Shown here piece by piece: positions 24,414-34,092 of a DNA stretch of 64,000 nucleotides (position 1 is its first letter; each line of letters starts with the position of its first letter). The notes under the pieces were generated by a model. That model had not been told where the DNA came from. It saw only the letters and a list, made by a program, of their open reading frames with translations, and did no database searches. The translations under genes and the position numbers were made by a program. Location of the stretch: positions 1 through 64,000 of the forward strand of contig JAKSOF010000005.1 in assembly GCA_024405735.1 (NCBI GenBank), read 5' to 3'. Source of the DNA: Victivallaceae bacterium. GTDB taxonomy: Bacteria; Verrucomicrobiota; Lentisphaeria; Victivallales; Victivallaceae.

Positions 24414-26807
24414 ATGAAAAAATTATTTTTCTTACTGACCGTCACACTCGTTTGCGCATTTGCCGCCGTCGCGGACAACGCGCCGAAATACGTCTTCCTT
24501 TTCATCGGGGACGGGATGGGCAAACCCCACGTCGATCTGGCGCGGATGAAATTCGGTTTGCTCAACATGGATAAACTCCCCGTCCGCGGCTCGGTGTCAA
24601 CGCTCAACTCCGACGGCAAAACGACCGATTCCGCCGCCTCCGGTACGGCATTCGCCTGCGGCGTCAAGACGAAAAACAGCCGTCTCGGTATCGACGCCGG
24701 CGGCAACCGGATCGATTCCTGCGCGGTACTGGCGAAACAGCAGGGACGCCGCTGCGCCGTGCTGACGACCGTCGGCGTCAACAACGCCACCCCCGCCGCC
24801 TTTTACGCTCACGTGCTGAAACGCAACGAGTCCAAAAAAATCATGGAGCAATACCCCGATTCCAAAATCGACATTCTGGCGGGCTCCGGTATCGACGGGA
24901 TGAAAAAGGATGTCAAGCAAGAGGATTTTCTTTCCGGCAAGGCGTATCAGATGGAGCAATCAGGATCCGCCGTCAAAGTCGATTTCACCGGAAATGAAAT
25001 TCAGGTGATCGCCAAGGATGACGCGCCCTTTTTTGCACTCAAAAGTCTGAAACGCCCGGTTCTGGTCTACTCCCCCGGCGTCGACGACCTCGCCAAATAC
25101 GTCAAAAAGAGCATCGAATTGATGCAGGATTCCCCCGAAGGCTTTTTCATGATGGCGGAAGGCGGTCACATCGACCACGGCGGTCACGGCAACAACGCGC
25201 AATATATGCTTGACGAACTTCGGAAATTCGATCAGGCGATCGGCGTCGCGCTGGATTTTTACGCCAAACATCCCGGCGACACGCTGATCATTGTTTCCGC
25301 CGACCACCACACGGGCGGCTTGAGCCTCTCGGACAAAGTCAATTTGTCCCGGCTTGACGTGACACCCGACACGCTGAAAATCTCGTGCGGGGAAGATGCC
25401 GAAAACGTCATCCTCGAAAAAATGGCGGCGGCGAAACTTGATGTGAACGACAAAGAAAAAGGCGAACTGCATCAGGCGTTTGAAATCAAGGACGTTCGCA
25501 AGCACGGGAACACCATCCGCAACACGGTACTGCACATCATCGCGCGCAATGCCGGGATCGCCTGGTCGACCCGCGGACACACCTCCGATGAAGTCTACCT
25601 TTTCGCGATCGGCAAAGACTCCGCCCAATTCGCCGGAAATCTGAAAAACAGCGACATCGGCGCGAAACTGAAAAAGATGTTCTCCGCCGAAAAGCGGGTC
25701 AAGGCGATGGCGATCTATTATCCGCACTGGCACGTCTATCCGCGCGGCGAAGAATGGTTCGGCAAAAACTGGACCGAGTGGGAATTCGTCAAAACGCAGG
25801 CGCCGCGCTATCCCGGACATCCCGTCCCCATCGAGCCGCTGATGGGTTACTACGACGAATCCAAGCCGGAAAACGTCGAAAAGGAGATCGATCTTGCTTC
25901 CGGTGCCGGGTTGGACATCTTTCTCTACGACTGGTACTGCTACGACGGCGAAGTCATCATGCAGGAAGCACTGGACAACGGCTTTCTCAAGGCGCGCAAC
26001 CGCGACAAAATGAAATTCGCTTTGATGTGGTGCTATCACGACCGCCGCAACCGCTTCCGCGCCGTGCTCGACGATCCCGGTGCGGAGTTGATCATGCGCG
26101 CCGGGACTCCCGATGAATTCCGCAAATGTTTCGACATCGTACTGGAAAAATACCTCGGGCGGAGCGAATACTACTATAAGGACGGGCATCCCTTTTTCTC
26201 GATTTTCAACGCGGTCGAATTCATCGCCAAAATGGGCGGTCCCGAAAAGGTGAAAGCGTTGCTCGACGAAGCCGACGCCAAGGCGGTCAAAAAGGGATTG
26301 CCGACGATCCACTGGAATGCGATGCACATCAAGTCGCCCCACGTCCCGATGCTCAAAGCCGCCGGATTCGACTCCTGCGCGGCATACAATATCACCTGCC
26401 ACGACCTGCCCGATTACAAGGCGCGTTTCAATCGGGGCGAGCAACTTTTTGACTACCGCGAAGTCGCCGACATCCACCGCGTTTTCTGGCAAAGTTTCGA
26501 CCAATGCGGCTTGATGTATCTCCCGACGGTGACCCGCGGCTGGGACTGCTCGGCGCGTTGCCGCAACGAGGAGCCTTTCCCGTGGCGGGCGCAGTTTTAT
26601 CCTTACGTCGGCATCGTCAGAAACAACACGCCGGAACTTTTCAAATCTTTGCTTGCCGACGCCAAAAAGCGCGCCGAAAACGACCCGGCGAAACCGGGCG
26701 TCGTCATCATCAACGCATGGAATGAATACACCGAGGGTTGCTGGCTCGTGCCGGACAAAAACATCGGCGACGCCTCGTTGCAGGCGGTAAAATCCGTTTT
26801 CCGCTGA
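24414..26807 (+). CDS. Fusion: secreted alkaline phosphatase plus GH99/WbsX-like domain
   Basis: A 797-residue secreted protein joins two enzymes in one frame. After a signal peptide (residues 1-20), residues about 25-420 are a PhoA-type alkaline phosphatase with all key parts: metal ligand Asp33 in IGDGMG, nucleophile Ser73 in TDSAASG, HIDHGGH (252-258), ADHHTGG (Asp297, His298) and His389 in RGHTSDE. From about residue 428 a second domain begins (VKAMAIYYPHWH, WFGKNWTEWEFVK) that matches the WbsX-like, GH99-related TIM-barrel family, with its end at WNEYTEGCWLVP. GH99 relatives cut alpha-mannosides. The pair could act on phosphorylated mannan- or N-glycan-type substrates; that function is inferred. 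It is the first gene of an operon with GH1 and a flavoprotein. Confidence 0.88.
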   Translation: MKKLFFLLTVTLVCAFAAVADNAPKYVFLFIGDGMGKPHVDLARMKFGLLNMDKLPVRGSVSTLNSDGKTTDSAASGTAFACGVKTKNSRLGIDAGGNRIDSCAVLAKQQGRRCAVLTTVGVNNATPAAFYAHVLKRNESKKIMEQYPDSKIDILAGSGIDGMKKDVKQEDFLSGKAYQMEQSGSAVKVDFTGNEIQVIAKDDAPFFALKSLKRPVLVYSPGVDDLAKYVKKSIELMQDSPEGFFMMAEGGHIDHGGHGNNAQYMLDELRKFDQAIGVALDFYAKHPGDTLIIVSADHHTGGLSLSDKVNLSRLDVTPDTLKISCGEDAENVILEKMAAAKLDVNDKEKGELHQAFEIKDVRKHGNTIRNTVLHIIARNAGIAWSTRGHTSDEVYLFAIGKDSAQFAGNLKNSDIGAKLKKMFSAEKRVKAMAIYYPHWHVYPRGEEWFGKNWTEWEFVKTQAPRYPGHPVPIEPLMGYYDESKPENVEKEIDLASGAGLDIFLYDWYCYDGEVIMQEALDNGFLKARNRDKMKFALMWCYHDRRNRFRAVLDDPGAELIMRAGTPDEFRKCFDIVLEKYLGRSEYYYKDGHPFFSIFNAVEFIAKMGGPEKVKALLDEADAKAVKKGLPTIHWNAMHIKSPHVPMLKAAGFDSCAAYNITCHDLPDYKARFNRGEQLFDYREVADIHRVFWQSFDQCGLMYLPTVTRGWDCSARCRNEEPFPWRAQFYPYVGIVRNNTPELFKSLLADAKKRAENDPAKPGVVIINAWNEYTEGCWLVPDKNIGDASLQAVKSVFR

Positions 26808-26833
26808 TTTAAAATCTGTAAAGGACTGAAAAA

Positions 26834-28168
26834 ATGTACGCGATGCCGGAAAATTTCATCTGGGGCGCGGCAACGGCGGCATTTCAGGTCGAGGGCGGTC
26901 TGGAATGCGACGGAGCGGGAGAATCCAGCTGGCTGAATTTCTGCCGCGTCAAGGGAAACATCAAAAACGACGACATCCCGACGACGGGGTGCGACCAATA
27001 CCACCTTTACCGCGAGGACGTCGCGCTGATGAAGCGTCTCGGCATCAAGGCGTACCGATTTTCGCTCAACTGGTCGCGCATTTTTCCGCGCGAAAACGTC
27101 CTCAACGAAAAGGGTCTTGCCTATTATCAGAATCTTGTCGACGCTCTGCTTGAAGCGGGCATCGAGCCTTACGTGACGATCTTTCACTGGGACTTGCCGC
27201 AGTACCTTGAGGACGCGGGCGGCTGGCGCAAAAAGGAGACGGCGCAGAAACTCGGCGATTTCGCTTCTTTTATGGCAAAAGCTTTCGGAAACAAAGTGAA
27301 ACATTATTTCACCGTCAACGAGATATCGATGTTCACGGCGGGCGGCTACAACGGCTCCAAACATCCGCCCTGCATCAAACTGCCGGACAAGGATATTTAT
27401 CAAGTCATCCATCACGGCAATCTCGCGCACGGCTACGTCGCGCAGGCGCTCCGCGCCACCGCGCCGCACGCCGAGATCGGCATCGCCAACAATCCCGGCA
27501 TCACCGTTCCCGTGTGGGAAACGCCGGAAAACGTCGAAGCCGCGAAACGCGCCACCCGGTTGGAAAACGCCTGCTGTCATACGGCGATCGAGGAAGGACG
27601 TTATCCCGACGAATTTCTCGAAAAACTCGGCGCGGACGCGCCATGTTTCACCGATGAGGAAATGAAAATCATTGCGACCCCGACCGATTTCACGGGCTTC
27701 AACGTCTATACCGCGCGCTACTGCGTCGCGGACGCCGAAATGCCCGGCGGCTACCGCTTCATCGACCGCGCCGCCGAACATCCCTATATGAATTTGACCT
27801 GGCTCCGGCAGGTGCCGTCCGCGACTTACTACGGGGCGAAATTCATCTATGAATTGTGGGGCAAAACGACTTACGTTTCGGAAAACGGCTGTGCCGCCGA
27901 CGATAAAATCGACGGCAACGGCGAGATCAACGACACGGGGCGTTTGGAATATCTGCGCGGCTATCTCACCTCGTTGCAACGCGCTTGCGCCGAAAAGATT
28001 CCCGTAAAGGGATATTTTTTGTGGAGTCTGCTTGATAATTTCGAGTGGATGCAGGGCTTCGCCCCGCGCTTCGGCATCGTCCACGTCGATTACGCGACGC
28101 GCCAGAGGACGCCGAAACTCAGCGCACGATACTACGCCGCTTGCATCCGGCGCAACGCGGTGCTGTAA
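26834..28168 (+). CDS. Glycoside hydrolase family 1 beta-glycosidase
   Basis: This 444-residue cytosolic TIM-barrel enzyme (no signal peptide) splits beta-glucosides or beta-galactosides. The GH1 N-terminus FIWGAATAAFQVEGG is clear, the acid/base Glu163 is in TVNEIS (usually TxNEP), and the nucleophile Glu350 is in YVSENG. The aglycone region FLWSLLDNFEWMQGF is also typical. It follows the secreted fusion enzyme by 26 bases with an AAGGAC site, so it probably finishes imported sugar fragments. The NEIS variant replaces the family proline and may affect the loop, but both catalytic acids are intact. Confidence 0.93.
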   Translation: MYAMPENFIWGAATAAFQVEGGLECDGAGESSWLNFCRVKGNIKNDDIPTTGCDQYHLYREDVALMKRLGIKAYRFSLNWSRIFPRENVLNEKGLAYYQNLVDALLEAGIEPYVTIFHWDLPQYLEDAGGWRKKETAQKLGDFASFMAKAFGNKVKHYFTVNEISMFTAGGYNGSKHPPCIKLPDKDIYQVIHHGNLAHGYVAQALRATAPHAEIGIANNPGITVPVWETPENVEAAKRATRLENACCHTAIEEGRYPDEFLEKLGADAPCFTDEEMKIIATPTDFTGFNVYTARYCVADAEMPGGYRFIDRAAEHPYMNLTWLRQVPSATYYGAKFIYELWGKTTYVSENGCAADDKIDGNGEINDTGRLEYLRGYLTSLQRACAEKIPVKGYFLWSLLDNFEWMQGFAPRFGIVHVDYATRQRTPKLSARYYAACIRRNAVL

Positions 28169-28179
28169 GGGATTTAAAT

Positions 28180-30864
28180 ATGCCAAACCAGATGCTGACG
28201 CTAAATGGAGTTTGCGGCGCGATTGCCCGTGCGGACGTCGTCGTCATCGGCGGCACCGAAGCGGGGATCGACGCGGCGCTGGCGGCAAAAAATGCCGGAG
28301 CAAGCGTCGTCCTTTTTGAGGCGCGGCACGCGCTCGGAGGCGACACGGCGGGCAAACTGCTCCTGCCCGTCCGGGAAAACAAGGTCGTCGAACCGCTCGT
28401 CATCCGCAAAATGCTCGACCGTAAACTGCTCGACGCCAAAATCGATTTCCGCACCTGGACTTACGTCAAGGAGATCGTCAAGACGGCGGACGGCGCCATT
28501 GCGGGCGTAACGCTCGTCAACCGCTCCGGCGAAAAATTTTTCCCGGCAAAGGCGGTCATCGACGCGACGGAGCGCGCCTATGCGGCAAAAAACGCCGGAA
28601 GCGTTTTCGCCCCCTTCCCCGCCGGAGAATACGAACTCACGCGCTACGTCGTTTCCGGCGAAAAGCCGCAATCCGAAAATATGACGGCGGAAAAAATCGC
28701 TTCGACGGGCATTCACACTTTCAACGGTCCCGTTTACCATCCGGAGATCCGATCCCTTGAGGGATTTCTCTGGAAATGCACTTTCAAACTCCCGATGAAA
28801 GACGGCACACCCTGGAGTTTCGCCCGTATGGAGCAACTCGCGAGGGAGAAAACTTGGACAAATCAGCAGTTTGAAAGCGCCGAAACGTGCGTTTTTGCCG
28901 CGCCCGACAAATTGGTAAAAGACTGTCCCGGCGTTTTCACGGCGGGGCCCCTCGCCTCGCTCTCCCCGTCCGAAGCGGGACGCGCCGCCGCAAAATTCGC
29001 CCGTACCGCCCAAGGCGGCGCACCTAGAGTTCCCGCTGAAATGCCGACGTCGGAAACATTTGACTGCGCCGTCGTCGGCTTGGGGACGGGCGGCGCGCCC
29101 GCTCTCATCTCCGTCGCGCGAAGCGGTCTCAAAGCCGTCGGTTTCGAGTACAGTTACCGCCTCGGCGGCGTTTCGACGGAGGGCGTGATCGGCAACTACT
29201 GGTACGGCAATCTCGTCGGTTTTACTGCGGAGTTGGACAACGCGCTCAAAGCGTCCGGCGGACTCGTCCACTCGCAGATCAAAGAAAACTTTTTCCGTAC
29301 TGAAAGCGTCCGCAAGGGGGCGACGATCGTCCCCGGCTCTTTCGTCTACGGCGTGGAAAAGGAAAATGACCGCATCACCGCGCTCAAAGTAATGCTCGCC
29401 GAGGGCTACCCCGCGCGCATTCCCGTCAAAACGGTCATCGACGCGACCGGAAACTGCGACGTCGCCGTCGCCGCGGGCGAGGAAACGGAATTCATCAACG
29501 CCGACGAACTTTCCTTGCAGGGCGCGACTTTTTCGCGCAAAAAACTCGGTCAAAGTTATCTCAACTTGGACTGGACTTTTGTCAACGACTGCGATGCGGA
29601 CGATCTCTGGTATCTTTCGCTTCGCGGGCGGCTTTCCTATCAGGAAAATGCCGGATTCTGGGATCAGTCGCAAATGATCGACACCAGGGAACGCCGCCGT
29701 CTTCACGGACTTTACCGCGTGACGCCGCAGGATGTATTGCTTGAAAGACGTTATCCCGACATCATCTGCATCACCGCGTCCAACTTCGACACGCACGGTC
29801 AGACGGTCGAGCCGCAATTTCTCATCAAATCGACGGAGCACGACAAACTGATGGTCAATCTGCCCTACCGCGCCATTCTGCCGCGCAAGACCGTCAATCT
29901 GGCGGTGATCGGGCTCGGACTTTCGGCGAGCCGCGACGCGATGCCGATCCTGCGGATGATCGGCGATGTGCAAAATCAGGGGTATGTTTCCGGCAAAGCG
30001 TGCGCACACGCGCTTCAGGAAAACAAGGCACTTAAAGACATCGACATCAAATCTTTACAGCGCGAACTCATCCAAAAGCAGATCCTGCCGGAATGGGTGT
30101 TGCAGGCAAAAGACACGCTGCCGATTTCCGATGAAAAAATGGAGGAAGCGGTCGCTGCGGTCGGTCACGATTATCAGGGACTGGCGGAGGTCTTTTCCGA
30201 CCCCGCGCGCGCACTGCCGCTTCTTGAAAAAGCTTATCGCGCCGCGGAAGGCAAGGAAAAACTCTTTTATGCGCACGTTCTCGGGATGCTCGGTTCCAAT
30301 GCCGGAGAAACAACACTTGTTTCCGCACTGACCGGAGCGGCTTGGGACACGGGCTGGCAATATCGCGGGATGGGACAATTCGGCAGACCCGTCAGCACGA
30401 TCGACAGTTACATCATCGCTCTGGCGAAATCAAGATCCGCCGCCGGATTCGATGCGGTCGCGACATTGGCGAAACAACTGAAAAGCGATGCCGCCTACTC
30501 GCACTACCGCGCGGTGGCGATGTATTTTGAAGCCGTCAACGCCCCGGGAGCCGTGCCGATTCTGGCGAAACTTTTTCAGCTTCCCGGTGTTGCCGGACAC
30601 GCTTTCAGTTGGGCAAAAGACGGCGCGCCGCCGATCAAAGAATACGACATTTACAACTTCAAGTCGGAAAATCAGGCGAAATATCAAAATGCGGCGGGCG
30701 AGTCCGAATTTGAAAGGACGCGCTGTCTCCGGGAATTGACGCTCGCGCGCGCTCTCTACCGTTTAGGCGATTCCGGCGGGATCGCCAAACGCGCACTCGA
30801 AGCCTACGCGCAGGACCCGCGCCGCGCTTACGCGAAACACGCGCAATTAGTTTTGGCAAAATAA
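28180..30864 (+). CDS. FAD-dependent oxidoreductase with two Rossmann modules and helical-repeat tail
   Basis: The 894-residue protein starts at 28180 (AAGGGA site, 11 bases after the GH1 stop). It has two FAD-type dinucleotide folds: ADVVVIGGTEAGIDAAL near residue 18 with an acidic E after the second strand, and CAVVGLGTGGAPALISVA near residue 295 followed by RLGGVSTEG, the GGxxT-type motif of the FAD_oxidored family (PF12831). The middle contains TVIDATGNCDVAVAAG, the usual third FAD contact. The last 200 residues form short helical pairs like HEAT repeats (LLEKAYRAAEGKEKLFYAHVLGMLG). No signal peptide is present. Family members oxidise or reduce sugar-type substrates; the operon with two glycosidases supports this, but the reaction is unknown. 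Confidence 0.82.
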   Translation: MPNQMLTLNGVCGAIARADVVVIGGTEAGIDAALAAKNAGASVVLFEARHALGGDTAGKLLLPVRENKVVEPLVIRKMLDRKLLDAKIDFRTWTYVKEIVKTADGAIAGVTLVNRSGEKFFPAKAVIDATERAYAAKNAGSVFAPFPAGEYELTRYVVSGEKPQSENMTAEKIASTGIHTFNGPVYHPEIRSLEGFLWKCTFKLPMKDGTPWSFARMEQLAREKTWTNQQFESAETCVFAAPDKLVKDCPGVFTAGPLASLSPSEAGRAAAKFARTAQGGAPRVPAEMPTSETFDCAVVGLGTGGAPALISVARSGLKAVGFEYSYRLGGVSTEGVIGNYWYGNLVGFTAELDNALKASGGLVHSQIKENFFRTESVRKGATIVPGSFVYGVEKENDRITALKVMLAEGYPARIPVKTVIDATGNCDVAVAAGEETEFINADELSLQGATFSRKKLGQSYLNLDWTFVNDCDADDLWYLSLRGRLSYQENAGFWDQSQMIDTRERRRLHGLYRVTPQDVLLERRYPDIICITASNFDTHGQTVEPQFLIKSTEHDKLMVNLPYRAILPRKTVNLAVIGLGLSASRDAMPILRMIGDVQNQGYVSGKACAHALQENKALKDIDIKSLQRELIQKQILPEWVLQAKDTLPISDEKMEEAVAAVGHDYQGLAEVFSDPARALPLLEKAYRAAEGKEKLFYAHVLGMLGSNAGETTLVSALTGAAWDTGWQYRGMGQFGRPVSTIDSYIIALAKSRSAAGFDAVATLAKQLKSDAAYSHYRAVAMYFEAVNAPGAVPILAKLFQLPGVAGHAFSWAKDGAPPIKEYDIYNFKSENQAKYQNAAGESEFERTRCLRELTLARALYRLGDSGGIAKRALEAYAQDPRRAYAKHAQLVLAK

Positions 30865-30865
30865 C

Positions 30866-33028
30866 TCAGCCGCCGATTTGGGACAAAACGTATTCGCAGT
30901 TGACGATCTTTTCCCGTAAGTCGTTAAGCGTGTAGTAGTAATGATTGCTCGCTTCAAACCCGATCCGGGAGTCGCGCCGGACGATTTTGTAAAGCGTCAT
31001 CGTCAAATCGATCTCCTCGCAAACGCAATCGCGCATCAAAGCGCGGTCGGCGCGCTCGCGCGCCCCGACGAAAACGATGTGCAAATACGCGCTCCGCAAA
31101 TGGCAGTACGCCGCTGTTGAAACCGTGTCAAGTTCTTCATATTCAGCGCGTTCTGCATCCGTTACATCGGCGGCGCAAGCCTTGAGTTTTTCCAATCCGG
31201 CACGCCACTTTTCCGTCATCAGCCGGAACTGATTTTCCAGTACGTTTTCGGGATAAACGGAGCGCCACGAAGTCAGATCGTCGTAGGGGAAACCGACGAT
31301 CGTCGCACGGTAATGCGTCGGCTCAAGATAAAAGGGCACCATCGGCCCGAAATTCATCGGCGCCTTGTAGATCGTCGCGACGTCAAAGGGAAATTCGGCA
31401 AACGCCCCGCTGAAAATCCGCCATATCCCGCAGATTTTTTCCGCCAGGGCGGGGTGAAATTTTTCCGCTGCCATCTCCTCCGGGCTCTGGCGCAAAAGCG
31501 CGAGATTACCGCCCGGGAAACCGCCGAGAGTCCAACTGAGCATCAGACCGTCCACGCCGATCTCCGCAAGATTTTTCAAGTGCTTTTCGATCAAATACGG
31601 CACAGGGATATACGGTACCGCCGAGAGCTCCCAGGAGTTGTTGATCTGCACTTTGGCGACGGTACGCAAACCCTGTTTTTTGGCAAAAACGAGCATCTCC
31701 GCATTTTCCGGATTCGGTCCGACCTGCGAGATCGAATAGTCGATGATCGAGTTTTCAACGCCGCCGATCAAAAGACGCTTGCCCCATTCGCTGATCGTCG
31801 CGTAGCAGACGTTTTTTGGAAGACGCGCGAGGACTTTCCGCTTGAAATCCTTATCGCCGGTATCGCTGAAACTCCACGCCCAGTCGGAAAAGATCACTTC
31901 CGCCTGCGGAGCGGAGGCGTGGATGCCTTTTTCCATCGCGCCGATGATGCGAAGCAGAAATTCCTCGTCCGGGATCTCCCGGCAATAAGGGCAATCGGCT
32001 TTCTTTCTTCCGTAATTGCAATGGGTCGCATTTTCGCTCATCGCGATCACGTAGACACCGCCCAAAGACGGCACGGCGGCAAACACTTTGCGGCAGGCGT
32101 TTTGCAGCCAGTCGAGAACTTCGGGCGTCCGGGAAATGCAATTGGCCGCACTGCCGCCGACGGGGATCCCTTTCCATTCCGGCTTTTTCAAATAAAATGC
32201 CGCCGGCATCGAACGGGGTTCATTCAAATAAAGATAAAGTTTCATCCCGTACTTTCGGCAGACTTCGGAAACGCGCTTCAACTGACAGAGCCGTTTTTCG
32301 TATCCGGCGGAAAACTCCTCCGCGCCGGGGATCGGCGAAAGCAAATAAAGCACGGCGTGCATCCAAACACCTTTGACGCCCATCGAAGCATACTGCGACA
32401 AAAGATTTTCCGGCACGGGATCAAGTTCATCGGCGTGCAGGAAAATATCACCGCAACTTGCCGCATAGGAGTGGATGTAGTTGAAAGAAAAACGTTCCTT
32501 TCCCCCGACCGGAGTCGGGTGATACGCATCGGCAAAAGCGAATGGCGGCTCGATGTAAGATTGCGTTTCAACGGGGAAACGGCGGCGGATCATTCCGGCG
32601 ATCCGCACCGTTTTTTCCTTTTCGGCGGCGGAAAGTTCCCGGTAAAAACACTTTTCGCAAACGGGTTTCAGATCGCCTAATTTAATGAAACAGAAATCTT
32701 CCTCGCGCAACGTCTGGTAAAGTTTTTCGCAACTCCAGTCAAGAAGCGTTAAAAGTTGCTCGTAATCAAGCAGATGCCAGTTGTGCCGGATCAAGGTGAG
32801 ATAGCCGTGCGTCAGCCATTTTGGATGAACTTGACAATCCACGTCAAGACCGAGTTGCGCGGCGGAATCGATGACTTCCTTTGCCGTACAATGCAAAACT
32901 TGCGCAAGTCTTTCTGCGGGAACCAGACCCCAGTTGCGCCAGATGACCGCCTGAAATTTCGCCGGGAAGTAGGGAATTTCCAACGCCGCGGGCGCACTCC
33001 CTGTCGGCAGATCCGTGATTTTCAGCAT
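30866..33028 (-). CDS. Large unknown protein, probable carbohydrate-active enzyme fold
   Basis: I do not recognise this 720-residue protein with confidence. The first 110 residues are helical (LVPAERLAQVLHCTAKEVIDSAAQLGL resembles a helix-turn-helix). A long central part has the strand-helix rhythm of a TIM barrel: MGVKGVWMHAVLY, YGMKLYLYLNEPRSMP, LGGVYVIAMSENATHCNYG, EVIFSDWAWSF and GVDGLMLSWTLGG. NEP, SENA and SDWAW place acidic residues at strand ends, as in glycosidases. A CPYC pair follows NYGRKKAD. The C-terminal 180 residues are helical. No signal peptide is visible. It faces the FAD oxidoreductase operon with one base between stops. A glycosidase-like role is inferred from fold and context only. 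Confidence 0.72.
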   Translation of the reverse strand: MLKITDLPTGSAPAALEIPYFPAKFQAVIWRNWGLVPAERLAQVLHCTAKEVIDSAAQLGLDVDCQVHPKWLTHGYLTLIRHNWHLLDYEQLLTLLDWSCEKLYQTLREEDFCFIKLGDLKPVCEKCFYRELSAAEKEKTVRIAGMIRRRFPVETQSYIEPPFAFADAYHPTPVGGKERFSFNYIHSYAASCGDIFLHADELDPVPENLLSQYASMGVKGVWMHAVLYLLSPIPGAEEFSAGYEKRLCQLKRVSEVCRKYGMKLYLYLNEPRSMPAAFYLKKPEWKGIPVGGSAANCISRTPEVLDWLQNACRKVFAAVPSLGGVYVIAMSENATHCNYGRKKADCPYCREIPDEEFLLRIIGAMEKGIHASAPQAEVIFSDWAWSFSDTGDKDFKRKVLARLPKNVCYATISEWGKRLLIGGVENSIIDYSISQVGPNPENAEMLVFAKKQGLRTVAKVQINNSWELSAVPYIPVPYLIEKHLKNLAEIGVDGLMLSWTLGGFPGGNLALLRQSPEEMAAEKFHPALAEKICGIWRIFSGAFAEFPFDVATIYKAPMNFGPMVPFYLEPTHYRATIVGFPYDDLTSWRSVYPENVLENQFRLMTEKWRAGLEKLKACAADVTDAERAEYEELDTVSTAAYCHLRSAYLHIVFVGARERADRALMRDCVCEEIDLTMTLYKIVRRDSRIGFEASNHYYYTLNDLREKIVNCEYVLSQIGG

Positions 33029-33058
33029 AAAAAAGCCTCATTTCTTTACCGTTGCTAT

Positions 33059-33086
33059 AAAATAGCATACTCCGCTAAAAAAGCAA
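33059..33086 (-). promoter_or_regulatory. Promoter of the 720-residue unknown gene
   Basis: Minus-strand TTGCTT (33081-33086), 16 bp, TATTTT (33059-33064), about 30 bases before the start. Confidence 0.5.
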
Positions 33087-33206
33087 TCGGCATCCGGCAA
33101 ACGCATTTGATAAACCACTTAGGAGGAGTCTTTGCCAAGGGAAATAAAACCGCAAATTTCTACGGCAGATATGGTGCCATGAGGGCGTACTCCGTTCATT
33201 TCCGAC

Positions 33207-33242
33207 AAAAAAAAGAGGTTGCCGCAGGATCTGCGACAACCT
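33207..33242 (-). terminator. Rho-independent terminator of rpsB-tsf
   Basis: A 12-bp stem (33216-33227 with 33231-33242, one wobble) with a 3-base loop is followed on the minus strand by a T-rich run (33207-33214). Confidence 0.93.
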
Positions 33243-33259
33243 CCTGAAAAGAGACGAAA

Positions 33260-34066
33260 TTAAAGTTCTTCGCCGACTTCCCAACGGACAAAACGCTTGA
33301 TTTTGAGAGCGGGGTTGATCTTGGCGAGGGTCGTCTTGTCATCCTTGAACCAGGGCTGCTGCATCAAACAGACTTCCGAGTAGAAGCGGTTGATTTTTCC
33401 GGCAAGGATCTTTTCGAGCATCGCTTCGGGTTTGCCGGCGAGTTTGGGATCGGCGGCAAGAGCGATTTCCTTTTCCTTGGCGATCACGTCGGCGGGAATG
33501 GCATCGGGCGCGACGTAACGGGGATTGAAAGCGGCGATGTGCATCGCGACGTCGGTGAGGAGAGCGGCATCCGCCTGTCCTTCCGCCTCAACGAGAACGC
33601 TGACGCGGCCGTCCATGTGGTGATAGAAACCGAAACTGTTTCCGGCGCCTTCCCATTTTTCGGCGCGGCGCAACTGCATATTTTCGCCGATGGTGGCAAT
33701 GTGACTGGTCAAAGTTTCCTTGACGGCGTCGTTGAGCTTGGCGGCAATATCGCCGTCACCGTCGACTTTGAGCGCATCGGCGACGATCCCCTTGACGAGA
33801 TCGGTGAATTTGCCGGTCTTGGCGGCGAAGTCCGTTTCGCAGAGCAATTCGATGATCGCGGCCTTGCCGTCGGCGACGGCAGTCCAGACCTTGCCCTGAT
33901 TGGTGCTGCGGCCGGATTTCTTTTCGGCCTTGGCAATACCGGATTTGCGGAGATTCTCGATGGCGAGCTCCATATCGCCGTTGGCGGCGTCGAGCGCGCG
34001 CTTGCAATCCATCATTCCGGCGCCGGTCTTGTCGCGGAGCTCGGAAACCATTTTCGCGGTGATCAT
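33260..34066 (-). CDS. tsf: Elongation factor Ts
   Basis: EF-Ts releases GDP from EF-Tu. The 268-residue product has the N-terminal UBA-like module (VSELRDKTGAGMMDCKRALDAANGDMELAIENLRKSG) and the CETDFAAKTGKF motif that inserts into EF-Tu. The core domain contains GRVSVLVEAEG. It is slightly shorter than the E. coli protein (283), mainly in the second coiled part. It follows rpsB by 26 bases, the universal order, and precedes a strong terminator. Confidence 0.97.
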   Translation of the reverse strand: MITAKMVSELRDKTGAGMMDCKRALDAANGDMELAIENLRKSGIAKAEKKSGRSTNQGKVWTAVADGKAAIIELLCETDFAAKTGKFTDLVKGIVADALKVDGDGDIAAKLNDAVKETLTSHIATIGENMQLRRAEKWEGAGNSFGFYHHMDGRVSVLVEAEGQADAALLTDVAMHIAAFNPRYVAPDAIPADVIAKEKEIALAADPKLAGKPEAMLEKILAGKINRFYSEVCLMQQPWFKDDKTTLAKINPALKIKRFVRWEVGEEL

Positions 34067-34092
34067 AACTATTTACTCCTTAAAAAGTTCAC

